DNA of 64,000 bases from the NCBI RefSeq assembly GCF_000425705.1, contig NZ_AUDY01000011.1, positions 296,356 through 360,355 of the forward strand, read 5' to 3'. Each line of letters begins with the position of its first letter. Within the stretch, counting starts at the first letter, position 1. Positions 34,547-43,094 of this stretch are shown here, piece after piece. This stretch comes from Halobacillus kuroshimensis DSM 18393 (GTDB lineage: Bacteria > Bacillota > Bacilli > Bacillales > Halobacillaceae). The translations under genes were made by a program, and so were the position numbers. The notes below the pieces were generated by a model, which worked only from the letters and a program-made list of their open reading frames with translations, was not told the DNA's origin and searched no databases.

Positions 34547-35092
34547 TTATTTTCCTGTACCTGGTCCTCCACCGCGAATACCACCCGGTGAATTTGAGGA
34601 GTATCTCAAGGTCGGAAGCTTTCCACTGTTCTTCACATAACCGCCGCCGAGGATGTACCCGGTATATATGAATCCTCCACCCCTGGATTCAAAATCCATA
34701 TCAAATTCCTTTTCAGCCTCACGGGCTATGCCGTAATCAGAAAAGAAGGCGGTGGAGTAGTTGTTACGTACAAATTCTTCTCCAGACATTTCAACGAGAG
34801 AATCATTGGCGTCTTTCGGGTCTTCAAAAACCTGCACAAGCAGATCATCATAAATCATAAGATGACGGCCGTTTTTTGAGGCTTCGTACATCGGTTCGTT
34901 TGTATCCATGATCTGATTGGCGACCGTAGTTACCGTTTGATTGGAAGCCCGGTATATTTCAGATTTGTTTTCCCTGTCGTCATAGACGATGTCCTCCAGG
35001 GGATACGTGTTGTCAACCGCTCCCTGCACGGAGGAACAACCTCCCATGATGATCAATAGAAGAAAAAAACTGTAGCTGATCCATCGCTTCAT
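34547..35092 (-). CDS. DUF4247 family lipoprotein
   Basis: 181 residues. The signal ends in IIMGGCSS, a lipobox with Cys at about residue 19. The mature part includes YPLEDIVYDD and FFSDYGIAREAE, typical of DUF4247, and ends in a glycine-rich tail (GGIRGGGPGTGK). It is the first gene of the operon with DUF350 and the SpeE-like gene, 23 bases before the former. CAGGAGGTG precedes the ATG. In related Bacilli the operon often has a DUF4178 gene too, which is absent here. Confidence 0.83.
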   Translation of the reverse strand: MKRWISYSFFLLLIIMGGCSSVQGAVDNTYPLEDIVYDDRENKSEIYRASNQTVTTVANQIMDTNEPMYEASKNGRHLMIYDDLLVQVFEDPKDANDSLVEMSGEEFVRNNYSTAFFSDYGIAREAEKEFDMDFESRGGGFIYTGYILGGGYVKNSGKLPTLRYSSNSPGGIRGGGPGTGK

Positions 35093-35202
35093 TGGTTCAC
35101 CTCCTGACAGCCGTAGTAAAATTCGGTTGAAAAAGCCGTGGGTGTTTCAAAGCCGGGTTAAGCAGGCGGGCCCAGGGACATTTTCCCATTTCATCCTCTT
35201 TC

Positions 35203-35231
35203 ATTATACTTGTGTACGAACGAGGACTCAA
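35203..35231 (-). promoter_or_regulatory. Sigma-A promoter of the DUF4247-DUF350-SpeE-like operon
   Basis: On the minus strand TTGAGT (35231-35226), a 17-base spacer and TATAAT (35208-35203). It faces away from the MarR gene promoter 30 bases to the right. Confidence 0.7.
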
Positions 35232-35261
35232 TGATGTTTCATTCATGATGGTTCAGGTCTT

Positions 35262-35291
35262 TTGACTTCGAGAGGTATCAGACCTTATACT
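35262..35291 (+). promoter_or_regulatory. Sigma-A promoter of the MarR-pirin unit
   Basis: TTGACT (35262-35267) and TATACT (35286-35291) with an 18-base spacer, 43 bases before the MarR gene start. Confidence 0.65.
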
Positions 35292-35333
35292 GAACAGAGG
35301 AACTGCAGCTTAGACAGGGAAAGAAGAGATGCC

Positions 35334-35762
35334 ATGAACTTACGTGTAGAAGACTACATCAGCATCAAGCTCCACCAGACAGACTTGAAACTGACAAGTG
35401 AGATCAAATCACGCCTTCAGCCCTACAACCTTGCACCTGAACAAAATCTAGTCATGATGCTGTTGTGGGAAAAAGACGGACTGACTCAAAACCAGCTTTC
35501 TGAAAAACTTGGAAAAGATAAGACGAATATTGCCAGAATGGTAGTGAATCTCGAAGGGAAAGGCTTTATTGAACGGAAATTCTGCCCTAGAGACCGCCGT
35601 TCCCTGGAGGTGTATCTGACTGAGGACGGGCGGAAATTGAAAGAAGAAGTGGTCCCTGTTTCCGAAGCGTTCAACGCGGATGTGACGGAGGGGCTGAGTA
35701 AGCAGGATTTGGAACATCTGGATCAAGTGCTGACAAAAATCCTGAACAATATAAAAGGGTAA
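35334..35762 (+). CDS. MarR family transcriptional regulator
   Basis: 142 residues with the winged helix-turn-helix of MarR repressors: LTQNQLSEKLGKDKTNIARM is the recognition region and KFCPRDRRSLEVYLTEDGRK the wing with its DRR motif. Such proteins bind palindromes as dimers and release DNA on binding phenols or on oxidation; one Cys (in KFCPRDRR) sits in the wing. The frame is open 24 codons upstream, across the promoter, so the ATG at 35334 is chosen. The pirin gene follows 60 bases downstream, after a short terminator, and may be its target. Confidence 0.88.
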   Translation: MNLRVEDYISIKLHQTDLKLTSEIKSRLQPYNLAPEQNLVMMLLWEKDGLTQNQLSEKLGKDKTNIARMVVNLEGKGFIERKFCPRDRRSLEVYLTEDGRKLKEEVVPVSEAFNADVTEGLSKQDLEHLDQVLTKILNNIKG

Positions 35763-35776
35763 GCGTCCCTTTTTTT
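35753..35776 (+). terminator. Short terminator after the MarR gene
   Basis: AAAAGGG pairs with CCCTTTT around TAAGCGT, leading into T7. It overlaps the MarR gene stop codon. Confidence 0.65.
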
Positions 35777-35822
35777 GTTGATATAGTATGTGTAGCAACT
35801 AAATGGGGGAAAGGATGGTTGA

Positions 35823-36674
35823 ATGACATTCCAAAGAGAACTCAAGGAGAAGTGGAGAGTGGAATACACTGAGATGGGGTTTCCGGCTGTGCAGAAAGGC
35901 TGGGTGCTTCCTGTTGAACGGTGGCGTGATTTTGATCCATTCATCCTGATGGCGGAGGATTGGTTCAAAAAGGGTACCTTTCCTGACCATCCTCATAGAG
36001 GTTTTCAAACCGTTACCTATGTTGTGGATGGAAGGCTCGAGCATATTGATAACGCAGGGGGGCGTGAAATTCTTGAACCCGGTGACGTCCAGTATATGAA
36101 TGCCGGGTGGTCGGCCCGTCACGCAGAAGATGGGGTGGAAGATGATATTGCCCATACGCTTCAGTTGTGGCTGAACCTTCCAAAGGATCAAAAGCAATCC
36201 GGCACGTTGTATCAGAATGTCTATCAGGAGGATGCCCCTGTCATTTCTTTTAGCGGAGGCAGTGTAAAAGTGTTCTCTGGAAATATCGCAGGAGTGACCG
36301 GTCCTCTCGATTCCATCGTTCCTATTACGTTGACGGAATGGACGATGGGAGAAGGGGCTTCCTATACGATGTCCCTGCCTGAAAACCACAATGCTTTTGT
36401 TTACGTGCTGGCAGGAGAGGCAGAAATAGGGGTGGATAGACAGAAAATGTCTAAGCACGAGGCCGGTCTGCTTACTTTTCGTGAAAATGGAGGAGAGGAT
36501 AGTACTCTGACGATCCGTTCAAAAAAACGGCGCACCAAAGTGCTTGTTTATTCTGGAAAACCGATCCGCGAGGAAATTGTCCCGCATGGTCCATTCGTGA
36601 TGAATTCCATGGAGGAGATCACGCAGGCTTTTGAAGATTTCCGAAATGGAAAATTCGGACCTCCAGCTGTATAA
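35823..36674 (+). CDS. Pirin family protein (bicupin)
   Basis: 283 residues. FPDHPHRGFQTVTYVVDGRLEHIDNAGG carries the His-x-His and later His/Glu ligands of the N-terminal cupin, as in human pirin and E. coli YhhW. The second cupin (AFVYVLAGEAEIGV) lacks metal ligands, as usual. Some members have quercetin dioxygenase activity; the real substrate is often unknown. GAAAGGATGG precedes the ATG. Pairing with a MarR regulator fits a response to aromatic or oxidative stress. Confidence 0.9.
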   Translation: MTFQRELKEKWRVEYTEMGFPAVQKGWVLPVERWRDFDPFILMAEDWFKKGTFPDHPHRGFQTVTYVVDGRLEHIDNAGGREILEPGDVQYMNAGWSARHAEDGVEDDIAHTLQLWLNLPKDQKQSGTLYQNVYQEDAPVISFSGGSVKVFSGNIAGVTGPLDSIVPITLTEWTMGEGASYTMSLPENHNAFVYVLAGEAEIGVDRQKMSKHEAGLLTFRENGGEDSTLTIRSKKRRTKVLVYSGKPIREEIVPHGPFVMNSMEEITQAFEDFRNGKFGPPAV

Positions 36675-36682
36675 AGGACGTA

Positions 36683-36718
36683 AAAAAGCCTGGGAGGCAG
36701 CTGCCTCTCAGGCTTTTG
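36683..36718. terminator. Terminator after the pirin gene
   Basis: AAAAAAGCCTGGGAGGCA pairs with TGCCTCTCAGGCTTTT (one bulge). A- and T-runs on the two sides allow it to serve the convergent DDAH-like gene as well, though that gene ends 95 bases away. Confidence 0.85.
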
Positions 36719-36813
36719 TTATTGAAGTTCCTGCTGAGAGATTGTTTGCCATACTTTGGCGTTTCGTTAAGGAAACCACCACCTTCTCTGCTTCTTTAAG
36801 AACAGCTCTTCCT

Positions 36814-37686
36814 CTATAGTTGGGCGGCGGTATCTCTTGGGTCTTCCCGATACAAAGGGAGGGTGCAGCAGCGGAAAGCCCCGCCGGATTTAATAATCTC
36901 TGAAAAATCAACGGGGAGCACTTCGAACCCTTTCTTTTCCAAGCTTTCATTCAACCGGGTGTGACGGGAGAGGCTGATCACTTTGTTTCTGCCAATCGAA
37001 AGCACATTCGGACCCATATGGAACGTTTCGTCCTTTGTAGCAGGGATTACCTCGAACCGCTCCTGAATCAACTGCCACCCCTCATCTGTAAACGCTTCTG
37101 GATAAGCGAGGGCTGTGTGAGCATCCAGGATATTCAATACACAGTCCAGATGAAGGGTTCCATCCGCAAGTGAAAGGACATTCACATCTCTATCCGGCTC
37201 CTGCTGTTTGAGTTCTTGAACAGCTTCCATCGAAGTCCGCCCGCTGTGACCAATCCAGATTGTATTTGCATCGACGAGGACGTCGCCGCCCTCTATCGGA
37301 TGGTGAAAGGTACGTATGTCATTCGTGTCACGGCTGTTCATCCAGGCCGTTAATTCACTGGTTTCGCCTTTGCGGACATCTTCTTTCATAGAACTGGTAT
37401 AGAAATGAGAACCGATGACAAAGCCGATATCTCTTGTGAAAACTTGTTCATGCAGGCTGGATTTAGAGGGAAGCTGGTGGACGGTAATCCCCTCCTCTTT
37501 TAGAAGGTGAACAAAATCCCTGTGCTGCTGTAACGCCACATTCGTCTGTATTCCCTCATAATGTTTCTGTGTTTCATTGATTTTAGCTTCGATTCTCATA
37601 TGACGGGGCTCCGAGACGAGTACGTCCAGCAGTTGACCGTATTCAGTGGAGCAGTTGAATGCTGTTCTAGCAGCCGTATCTTTCAC
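36814..37686 (-). CDS. Dimethylarginine dimethylaminohydrolase/amidinotransferase-like protein (YkgA-like)
   Basis: 290 residues of the guanidino-group-modifying superfamily. QVFTRDIGFVIG holds the substrate-binding Asp, HHPIEGGDVLVD the GGD motif, TLHLDCVLNILD the catalytic His and KSGGAFRCCTLPL the nucleophilic Cys. Relatives hydrolyse arginine, methylarginine or agmatine. The listed GTG at 37686 lies eight bases after GGAGG; the frame opens 20 codons earlier without a ribosome site. It has no partners such as carbamate kinase, so an arginine deiminase pathway is unlikely. Confidence 0.83.
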   Translation of the reverse strand: MKDTAARTAFNCSTEYGQLLDVLVSEPRHMRIEAKINETQKHYEGIQTNVALQQHRDFVHLLKEEGITVHQLPSKSSLHEQVFTRDIGFVIGSHFYTSSMKEDVRKGETSELTAWMNSRDTNDIRTFHHPIEGGDVLVDANTIWIGHSGRTSMEAVQELKQQEPDRDVNVLSLADGTLHLDCVLNILDAHTALAYPEAFTDEGWQLIQERFEVIPATKDETFHMGPNVLSIGRNKVISLSRHTRLNESLEKKGFEVLPVDFSEIIKSGGAFRCCTLPLYREDPRDTAAQL

Positions 37687-37805
37687 GGGACAAACCTCCA
37701 TTCTTTCGTTGCTGTATGTTTCCCCATCTCTGAACAGCCGAAACAATAGATTTCCAAGGAGGAATGAGAGAAAATGGTAGAGTGGAATAATGAAGGAGGT
37801 ATTTG

Positions 37806-39014
37806 ATGGAGTTTAAACAATTAAAGGACTTTGAAGCATTTACAGACCTGTCCCGCCGGTGTTACCCGGGGATGAACCTTTTGACCGCGGAGGATCAGGA
37901 GCGCTATACCACCCACCGCAGGAAAATTTCCGGGTATGAAGATGTCCATCCAGTAGGATTGTACGACGGCTCCTCCCTCATTGGAGGTTATTTTGCTTAC
38001 GATCATAGAATTCAAGTGTATGACCGTAAAGTAGAAGGCGCAGGGATAGGCACGGTAGCCGTAGATCTTCCTTACAAAAAACAGGGACACGCCAAGCAGA
38101 TCATTACGAAGTTTTTACTGGATGCCAGAAAAGATGGACGTATAGTGACGCACCTTTACCCTTTTCAGCCGTCCTTCTATCAAAAAATGGGTTTTGGGAT
38201 CGGCCCGGAGTTGTCTGTCTATCAGTTTCATCCTGCTCACCTTCCGAGTTTTGAATCGAGCCTGGATGTTCAGATGCTCACTGCCGATCATATAGAGGAC
38301 GTTCATACCTGCTACCAGACCTGGGCCGGCCGGACCCACGGCGCAACGGATATTCCTCCTTATGGTTTTACTTTTTTAGAGAAGCCGGAGCAGCATACGA
38401 TCGGGGTTCGGAATAAAGGAAGACTGGAAGGGTATATGACGTTTGAATTCGAGGCAGGAGGGCACTTCCTGGAAAACGATCTGCACATAAAAAACTTCTT
38501 CTATACGACGAAGGAAGCTTACCAAACTCTTGTAACACAGCTGCACAATCAGAAAGATCAGGTCCAATCAGTCAGATTTCCGACGTTTGATGAAGATTTC
38601 AGTTTCACATTACATAATCCTGTCCACGTAGAGAATCATTTAATTCATTCTATATATCATAAAACAGCTGAGCAGGGACGCGGACTGATGTACCGCATTA
38701 TGAATATCCCGGCTTTCCTGGATGCTGTTACCTATCATTCCTTCGGCAGAGATACAATCCGGGTGGGATGGACAGTGAAAGATAGTCTGCTTGGAGAAAC
38801 CTATGAAGGTGTCTGGCAGTTTGCAGCAGGGAGACCATCCCCGACCAAAGAAGGAGCGGAGGTTCATATAGAACTTGATATCGGCTCTTTTTCCTCCTTA
38901 ATGATGGGGTGTGTGTCCTTACAATCACTTGAAAAATCAGGCAGAGCCACTGTATCCAAGCCGGTTGATCTTTTCAACCATCCCGAAAAACCGCAATGCT
39001 GGACATTTTTCTAG
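37806..39014 (+). CDS. Eis-like GNAT acetyltransferase with SCP2-type C-terminal domain
   Basis: 402 residues. The first GNAT domain has VAVDLPYKKQGHAKQII, the acetyl-CoA loop, and YPFQPSFYQKMGFGIG. A second, degenerate GNAT domain occupies the middle. The C-terminal 100 residues are the SCP2-like sterol carrier fold typical of Eis. Eis enzymes acetylate aminoglycosides at several amines and also proteins or polyamines; the natural substrate in bacilli is unknown. GGAGG lies six bases before the ATG at 37806. The protein ends in a free carboxylate CWTFF, as in Eis, where the C-terminus takes part in catalysis. Confidence 0.87.
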   Translation: MEFKQLKDFEAFTDLSRRCYPGMNLLTAEDQERYTTHRRKISGYEDVHPVGLYDGSSLIGGYFAYDHRIQVYDRKVEGAGIGTVAVDLPYKKQGHAKQIITKFLLDARKDGRIVTHLYPFQPSFYQKMGFGIGPELSVYQFHPAHLPSFESSLDVQMLTADHIEDVHTCYQTWAGRTHGATDIPPYGFTFLEKPEQHTIGVRNKGRLEGYMTFEFEAGGHFLENDLHIKNFFYTTKEAYQTLVTQLHNQKDQVQSVRFPTFDEDFSFTLHNPVHVENHLIHSIYHKTAEQGRGLMYRIMNIPAFLDAVTYHSFGRDTIRVGWTVKDSLLGETYEGVWQFAAGRPSPTKEGAEVHIELDIGSFSSLMMGCVSLQSLEKSGRATVSKPVDLFNHPEKPQCWTFF

Positions 39015-39098
39015 TTCTGACGCAAGGGGAGTGTTGAACAGTGAGCCTTCTGCATACATATAGTACATTAAGGAAAATGATGGAACGGAGTGGAGGGA

Positions 39099-39389
39099 GT
39101 GAACAAAAAGAACAGACGGGCAGAAGCTGTTCATTACTTCAAAACACGCCCCTTGATTCATGTGCTGGAGGCAGCCCGGGTGAAGTATGAAGCCTATGGT
39201 AAGGCTTGTGGAACGATGATGACTGAAAAGCTTGCCTACAAAGAATTGCTGGCTCTGGCTGAGTTCATGGGCATGTCGGAACATGCGCTGGATTTGAAGC
39301 GGAAATTTTCCATTGCCCGATTTGAGCGGAGGATCATGGATAGTTGGGGAATAACCTTAGGAGAATTACTTGAAGAATATTTTAAATAA
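39099..39389 (+). CDS. Small basic protein of unknown function
   Basis: About 96 residues, helical and basic, with MTEKLAYKELLALAEFMGM and RFERRIMDSWGITLGELLEEYF. There is no signal or membrane segment. The GTG at 39099 has GGAG eight bases upstream; an in-frame GTG at 39090 is the alternative. A hairpin follows the stop. I do not recognise the family. Confidence 0.6.
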   Translation: MNKKNRRAEAVHYFKTRPLIHVLEAARVKYEAYGKACGTMMTEKLAYKELLALAEFMGMSEHALDLKRKFSIARFERRIMDSWGITLGELLEEYFK

Positions 39390-39401
39390 GATTAATCATT
39401 C

Positions 39402-39428
39402 CCCCCCTGATTTTCAGGGGGGTCTTTT
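39402..39428 (+). terminator. Terminator after the small basic protein gene
   Basis: CCCCCCTGA pairs with TCAGGGGGG around TTT, then TCTTTT. Confidence 0.75.
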
Positions 39429-39508
39429 AGTAAACATTTACCTTGTTTGAGTCATACATGGTGGACGATATTCGACTTATAGAGTTCAGAAATTTATAAA
39501 AACTATAT

Positions 39509-39571
39509 TGTAAGCGCTTTAATTATCTGTTATGATGCATGTAATCAACAGTTTACTAAATGTTTAGTAAA
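39509..39571 (+). promoter_or_regulatory. Promoter, cre site and 20-bp palindromic operator of the msm/mel operon
   Basis: TTGTAA (39509-39514) and TATGAT (39532-39537) are 17 bases apart. TGTAAGCGCTTTAA (39510-39523) overlaps the -35 and matches the CcpA site consensus TGWAANCGNTNWCA with one mismatch. Downstream, TTTACTAAATGTTTAGTAAA (39552-39571) is an inverted repeat with two perfect 9-bp arms, a good operator for the LacI-type MsmR encoded next. A further TTTAGTAAA half-site is at 39426-39434. The operon should be repressed by glucose via CcpA and induced by alpha-galactosides. Confidence 0.8.
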
Positions 39572-39592
39572 GGTTTTGGGGGCTCGCTCGTC

Positions 39593-40621
39593 ATGACAAC
39601 TATAAAAGAAATTGCATTTAAGTCTAAGTATTCAAGCAGCACCGTTTCCCGAGTCTTAAATCATGATCAAACGCTTGCTGTGTCTCAGGAAGCGAAAGAA
39701 AAAATTTTCAGTGTAGCTAAAGAGCTTGGTTACAAAACAGTCCAGGAGCGTAAAGGACGATCATCAAAGAATGAGTCGAATAAGGGAGGGAAAATAGGGA
39801 TTGTCACTTTTCACTCTATTGAGGAAGAATTAAATGATGCCTATTTTTTATCTATAAGGCAGGGCATTGAAAAACAGTGTATAGAATCAAACGTAGAGGC
39901 AGTGGAGTTGCTCCGGATGAAAAACATTGAATCGGACCGGGTCCCTAAGGACGTCAAGCATTTGATCGTAGTTGGCAGAGTTCAACCAGAAGTTTTGGAG
40001 ATTGATCAACGTCAGTTTGAGAACATTGTTTATATTAACCATTCCGTAGATGATTCTAAGTATGATTCTGTTGTTGTTGATTTTGAACGGGCAACATATC
40101 AAGCGCTTGAACACCTGTTGGATGCTGGGTATCAAAAAATTGGATTCATAGGTGGGCAGGAATACGAATATGCAGCTGGAAAAGAAATTGAATTTGAAGA
40201 GGGGAGAAGAGCTGCTTTTCAAAAGGTTTTGGAAAGTAAGGGAATTTATCAACCTGATTTATGCCGTATCGGACACTTCAGCATTTCTGAGGGGTACAGG
40301 CTGATGCTGGAGATGCTTCAAGAAAATACAGTACCTGAAGCTGTTTTTGCCGCCAGTGATGCGATGGGGATTGGAGCAATACGGGCCCTTAAGGAACAAG
40401 GATACAAGGTCCCTGAAGACGTGGCTATAGTGGGGTTCAATGATATCGAAATGGCTGAATACTCTTCGCCCCCGTTAACGACCATCCACGTTCATACGGA
40501 AGAGATGGGGAGGACAGGTGTGAAGTTGATGATGGACAGATTGAAAGGGCGCAGAATTCCTATGAAGGTGACGCTGCCTACACATCTCGTCGTTCGAGAC
40601 AGTTGTGGAGTTTCTCTTTAA
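39593..40621 (+). CDS. msmR: LacI family regulator of the alpha-galactoside operon
   Basis: 342 residues. TTIKEIAFKSKYSSSTVSRVLNH is the LacI helix-turn-helix and hinge; residues 70-335 are a periplasmic-binding-like effector domain (AVFAASDAMGIGAIRAL, GFNDIEMAEYSSPPLTTI). The frame reaches back to an ATG at 39560, but that lies within the palindromic operator, so the ATG at 39593 is taken. Gene order msmR-msmE-amyD-amyC-melA equals the B. subtilis melibiose/raffinose operon. Confidence 0.88.
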   Translation: MTTIKEIAFKSKYSSSTVSRVLNHDQTLAVSQEAKEKIFSVAKELGYKTVQERKGRSSKNESNKGGKIGIVTFHSIEEELNDAYFLSIRQGIEKQCIESNVEAVELLRMKNIESDRVPKDVKHLIVVGRVQPEVLEIDQRQFENIVYINHSVDDSKYDSVVVDFERATYQALEHLLDAGYQKIGFIGGQEYEYAAGKEIEFEEGRRAAFQKVLESKGIYQPDLCRIGHFSISEGYRLMLEMLQENTVPEAVFAASDAMGIGAIRALKEQGYKVPEDVAIVGFNDIEMAEYSSPPLTTIHVHTEEMGRTGVKLMMDRLKGRRIPMKVTLPTHLVVRDSCGVSL

Positions 40622-40676
40622 AGTCAGAATATCAGCATATTTTAGGGGGTGATGGATGAGTAGAGGGAGGTAGAGA

Positions 40677-40767
40677 GAAAAAAATACACCCGCTTGTTTT
40701 GGAAGGACAAGCAGGGTGTACGTGTTAAGAGTGCTGAAAGCTGCCTCGGACAAAGGAAAGCTTCAGC
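40677..40767 (-). ncRNA. Candidate minus-strand small RNA between msmR and msmE
   Basis: On the minus strand, TTGTTC (40802-40797), 17 bases and TATACT (40779-40774) form a plausible sigma-A promoter, with a start near 40767. About 50 bases on, TACACCC-TGCTTGT pairs with ACAAGC-GGGTGTA (40720-40685) and runs into eight T. That terminator only works leftward, away from both plus-strand genes. A second hairpin (GCTGAAGCT with AGCTTTCAGC) fills the 5' part. No open frame of note is inside. The transcript of roughly 90 nt is predicted, not known. Confidence 0.45.
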
Positions 40768-40852
40768 TTCTCAAGTATAACGGATGTTGTCATGCTGAAC
40801 AATTATTGGAAATTGAAAAGGTTTAACTACCTGATATGGAGGTTGTATTAAC

Positions 40853-42103
40853 ATGAACAAAAGGTTTCTGTTAACGGCAGGTTTAATATTTGGAGTCGTT
40901 TTGGCAGGGTGTTCAAATGGAACTGCAAACAGTAGTGATCAAACAACTTTAACATATTTTTCAACAGCTACGACGGAAAGTGATAAGAAAGCCATTCAGG
41001 ATGCCGTAAAAGCCTTTGAAGAAAAGCATCCGGATATTGATATTGAGGACAACTACCCTGCAGAAGGCTATGAAGATATGATGCGTGTCAAAATGGCAGC
41101 TGATGATATGCCGGATTTATTTGACACGCACGGATGGTCTAAACAGCGTTATGGAGAATATACAGCTGATCTAAGCGATATGGATTGGGTGGATCGTCTG
41201 GACCCGGCACTTGATGAAATTCTAAAGGATGATGATGGAAAAGTTTATGCCTACCCCCTCAATCAGGCAAAAGATGGTATCAACTATAATGCCACATTGT
41301 TTGAAGAATACGGAATAGAGCCGCCGACGACCTTCGAAGAATTCATGTCTTCTATGGAAGTAATTAAAGAAGAAAGTGATGGAGAAGTCACACCTCTTTG
41401 GATTAATGGATCTGATAAGTCTGCGTTTGGCCAGTATTTTGATCAATTTGCGACCCCACTGCTTGTAACTGATGAAAAAAACAACTACGAAGAATCCCTC
41501 TTAGATGGAACATTTGATTGGTCCCACTACACCTACTTACCTGAAAAACTCAAAGAAATGCAGGATAAAGATTTATTAAATAAAGATGTCGTGACGGCTC
41601 AGATTGAACAACGCGATCAATTGATGGCCCAAGGTAAAATCGGCTATGTGTTCGGAGGCGGTTCAATTGGTCCAGCTGTGGAGTCACTAAATCCTGACGT
41701 GAAAGTAGGAGTCATTCCTATGCCTGTGATTCATAAGGGGGATGAACAAAGCTGGATCGGAGGCGAGCGGCATACGGTAGCGATTGCCCATAACACTGAA
41801 TTTGAAGAGGAAGCCCAAACGTTCATAGAGTTCCTGGCAGAACCGGAAATGGCGAAAAAGATTGCCGAAGGAACCTCCCTTCCTGCAGGTTTGAAAGATG
41901 TAGATGCTGATAACTATTTTGCTGAAGATTATGAGACTTACAGCGATGTGGTTGTACAACCATATTTTGACCGTGTTTATCTTCCGAGTGGTATGTGGGA
42001 TGTTATGGGATCTACAGGACAAGAGTTATTGTCAGGATCAATGACTCCTGAAGATGTCTCTGAGAAGATGTCGGAAGAATATTCCAGATTACGAGAAGAG
42101 TAA
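40853..42103 (+). CDS. msmE: Alpha-galactoside ABC transporter substrate-binding lipoprotein
   Basis: 416 residues. Signal peptide with lipobox LAGC at the N-terminus, then a cluster B sugar-binding fold (LTYFSTATTESDKKAIQDAV, DMPDLFDTHGWS, GGERHTVAIAHNTE). It corresponds to MsmE (MelE) of B. subtilis. GGAGG precedes the ATG. No ATPase gene is in this operon; in Bacillus the shared ATPase MsmX serves several sugar importers, and the ugpC-type ATPase of this window or another genomic copy may do so here. Confidence 0.88.
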   Translation: MNKRFLLTAGLIFGVVLAGCSNGTANSSDQTTLTYFSTATTESDKKAIQDAVKAFEEKHPDIDIEDNYPAEGYEDMMRVKMAADDMPDLFDTHGWSKQRYGEYTADLSDMDWVDRLDPALDEILKDDDGKVYAYPLNQAKDGINYNATLFEEYGIEPPTTFEEFMSSMEVIKEESDGEVTPLWINGSDKSAFGQYFDQFATPLLVTDEKNNYEESLLDGTFDWSHYTYLPEKLKEMQDKDLLNKDVVTAQIEQRDQLMAQGKIGYVFGGGSIGPAVESLNPDVKVGVIPMPVIHKGDEQSWIGGERHTVAIAHNTEFEEEAQTFIEFLAEPEMAKKIAEGTSLPAGLKDVDADNYFAEDYETYSDVVVQPYFDRVYLPSGMWDVMGSTGQELLSGSMTPEDVSEKMSEEYSRLREE

Positions 42104-42110
42104 TACCGCA

Positions 42111-42131
42111 GAGGCAGCGGAAAGCTGCCCT
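42111..42131 (+). repeat. Small hairpin between msmE and amyD
   Basis: GGCAGC-GGAAA-GCTGCC without a T tract. Such a hairpin after a binding-protein gene often protects the upstream mRNA and raises binding protein over permease; that role is inferred. Confidence 0.5.
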
Positions 42132-42161
42132 GGATTCAGCTTAAAATAGGAGTTGGGAAGC

Positions 42162-43094
42162 ATGAGTGAACTCGTAAGAAAGGCTCACCAGACGGTAGCA
42201 GGAGGTAGACAAGCTTCCTTGAAAAAGAAAGGTTCGGTTTCTCTCTGGTGGATGTATCTTCCGGCGTTGATTGTTGTATCCATATTTATCATCTATCCAT
42301 TTTTTAAAGGAATCCAGGTTTCATTTACGGACTGGAATGGTTTTTCCCAGACAAAGAACTGGGTGGGCTTCGAACAGTATACAAGAATGTTCCAGGATCC
42401 TGATACATGGCTGGTTGTTAAGAACACCTTGTTATATGGCATAGGAAGCACCGTTTTACAAAATGTCATCGGGCTTTTATATGCTTTGCTTCTCAATCAA
42501 AGTATAAAGATGAAAGCGCTGACTCGAACGGTGGTGTATCTTCCGGTCATTATCAGCCCGCTTGTTATGGGATATATCTGGTATTTCTTTTTTGCTTATC
42601 AAAATGGGGCCTTAAACGATGTACTTTTATGGTTTGGTCTGGATCAAATTAATGCTCTAGGAAATCCGGACCTCAATCCGTGGATCATTGTTTTTGTAAA
42701 TACGTATCAGTTCGTAGGGATTGCAATGATCATTTACCTGGCAGGTCTGCAGGGAATTTCCAAAGATTACTATGAGGCAGCCAATATTGATGGCGCTTCA
42801 GCATGGCAGCAGTTCAAGAATATTACTCTGCCTTTATTGATGCCTGCAGTTACGATTAACATGGTCTTAAATATTATCGGAGGCTTAAAGTTGTTTGACG
42901 TTATCGTTGCTTTAACTGGAGGAGGGCCTGGGAACGCTTCGCAGTCCATGTCCACATTTATGTACGCTCTCTATTTCAATCGCCAGGATGCCGGTTATGC
43001 GGCTACACAGGGTGTCCTGATGGCTTTCATTATCCTGGTATTGAGTCTGCTTGCATTGATTTATTTTAAACGCAGGGAGGTTGACGCGTCATGA
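42162..43094 (+). CDS. amyD: Alpha-galactoside ABC transporter permease, MsmF/AmyD type
   Basis: 310 residues, six membrane segments after a basic 30-residue N-terminus. The EAA loop is [38 protein letters not shown] is a family block of MalF-type permeases for oligosaccharides. TAGGAG precedes the ATG at 42162; a TTG nine bases upstream is less likely. The stop overlaps amyC (ATGA). Confidence 0.88.
   Translation: MSELVRKAHQTVAGGRQASLKKKGSVSLWWMYLPALIVVSIFIIYPFFKGIQVSFTDWNGFSQTKNWVGFEQYTRMFQDPDTWLVVKNTLLYGIGSTVLQNVIGLLYALLLNQSIKMKALTRTVVYLPVIISPLVMGYIWYFFFAYQNGALNDVLLWFGLDQINALGNPDLNPWIIVFVNTYQFVGIAMIIYLAGLQGISKDYYEAANIDGASAWQQFKNITLPLLMPAVTINMVLNIIGGLKLFDVIVALTGGGPGNASQSMSTFMYALYFNRQDAGYAATQGVLMAFIILVLSLLALIYFKRREVDAS

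Noticed and set aside
40685..40720. Hairpin after msmR read as the msmR terminator
   Set aside because: The T-run is on the minus-strand side, and plus-strand sequence after the stem is not T-rich, so it should not stop msmR transcription.
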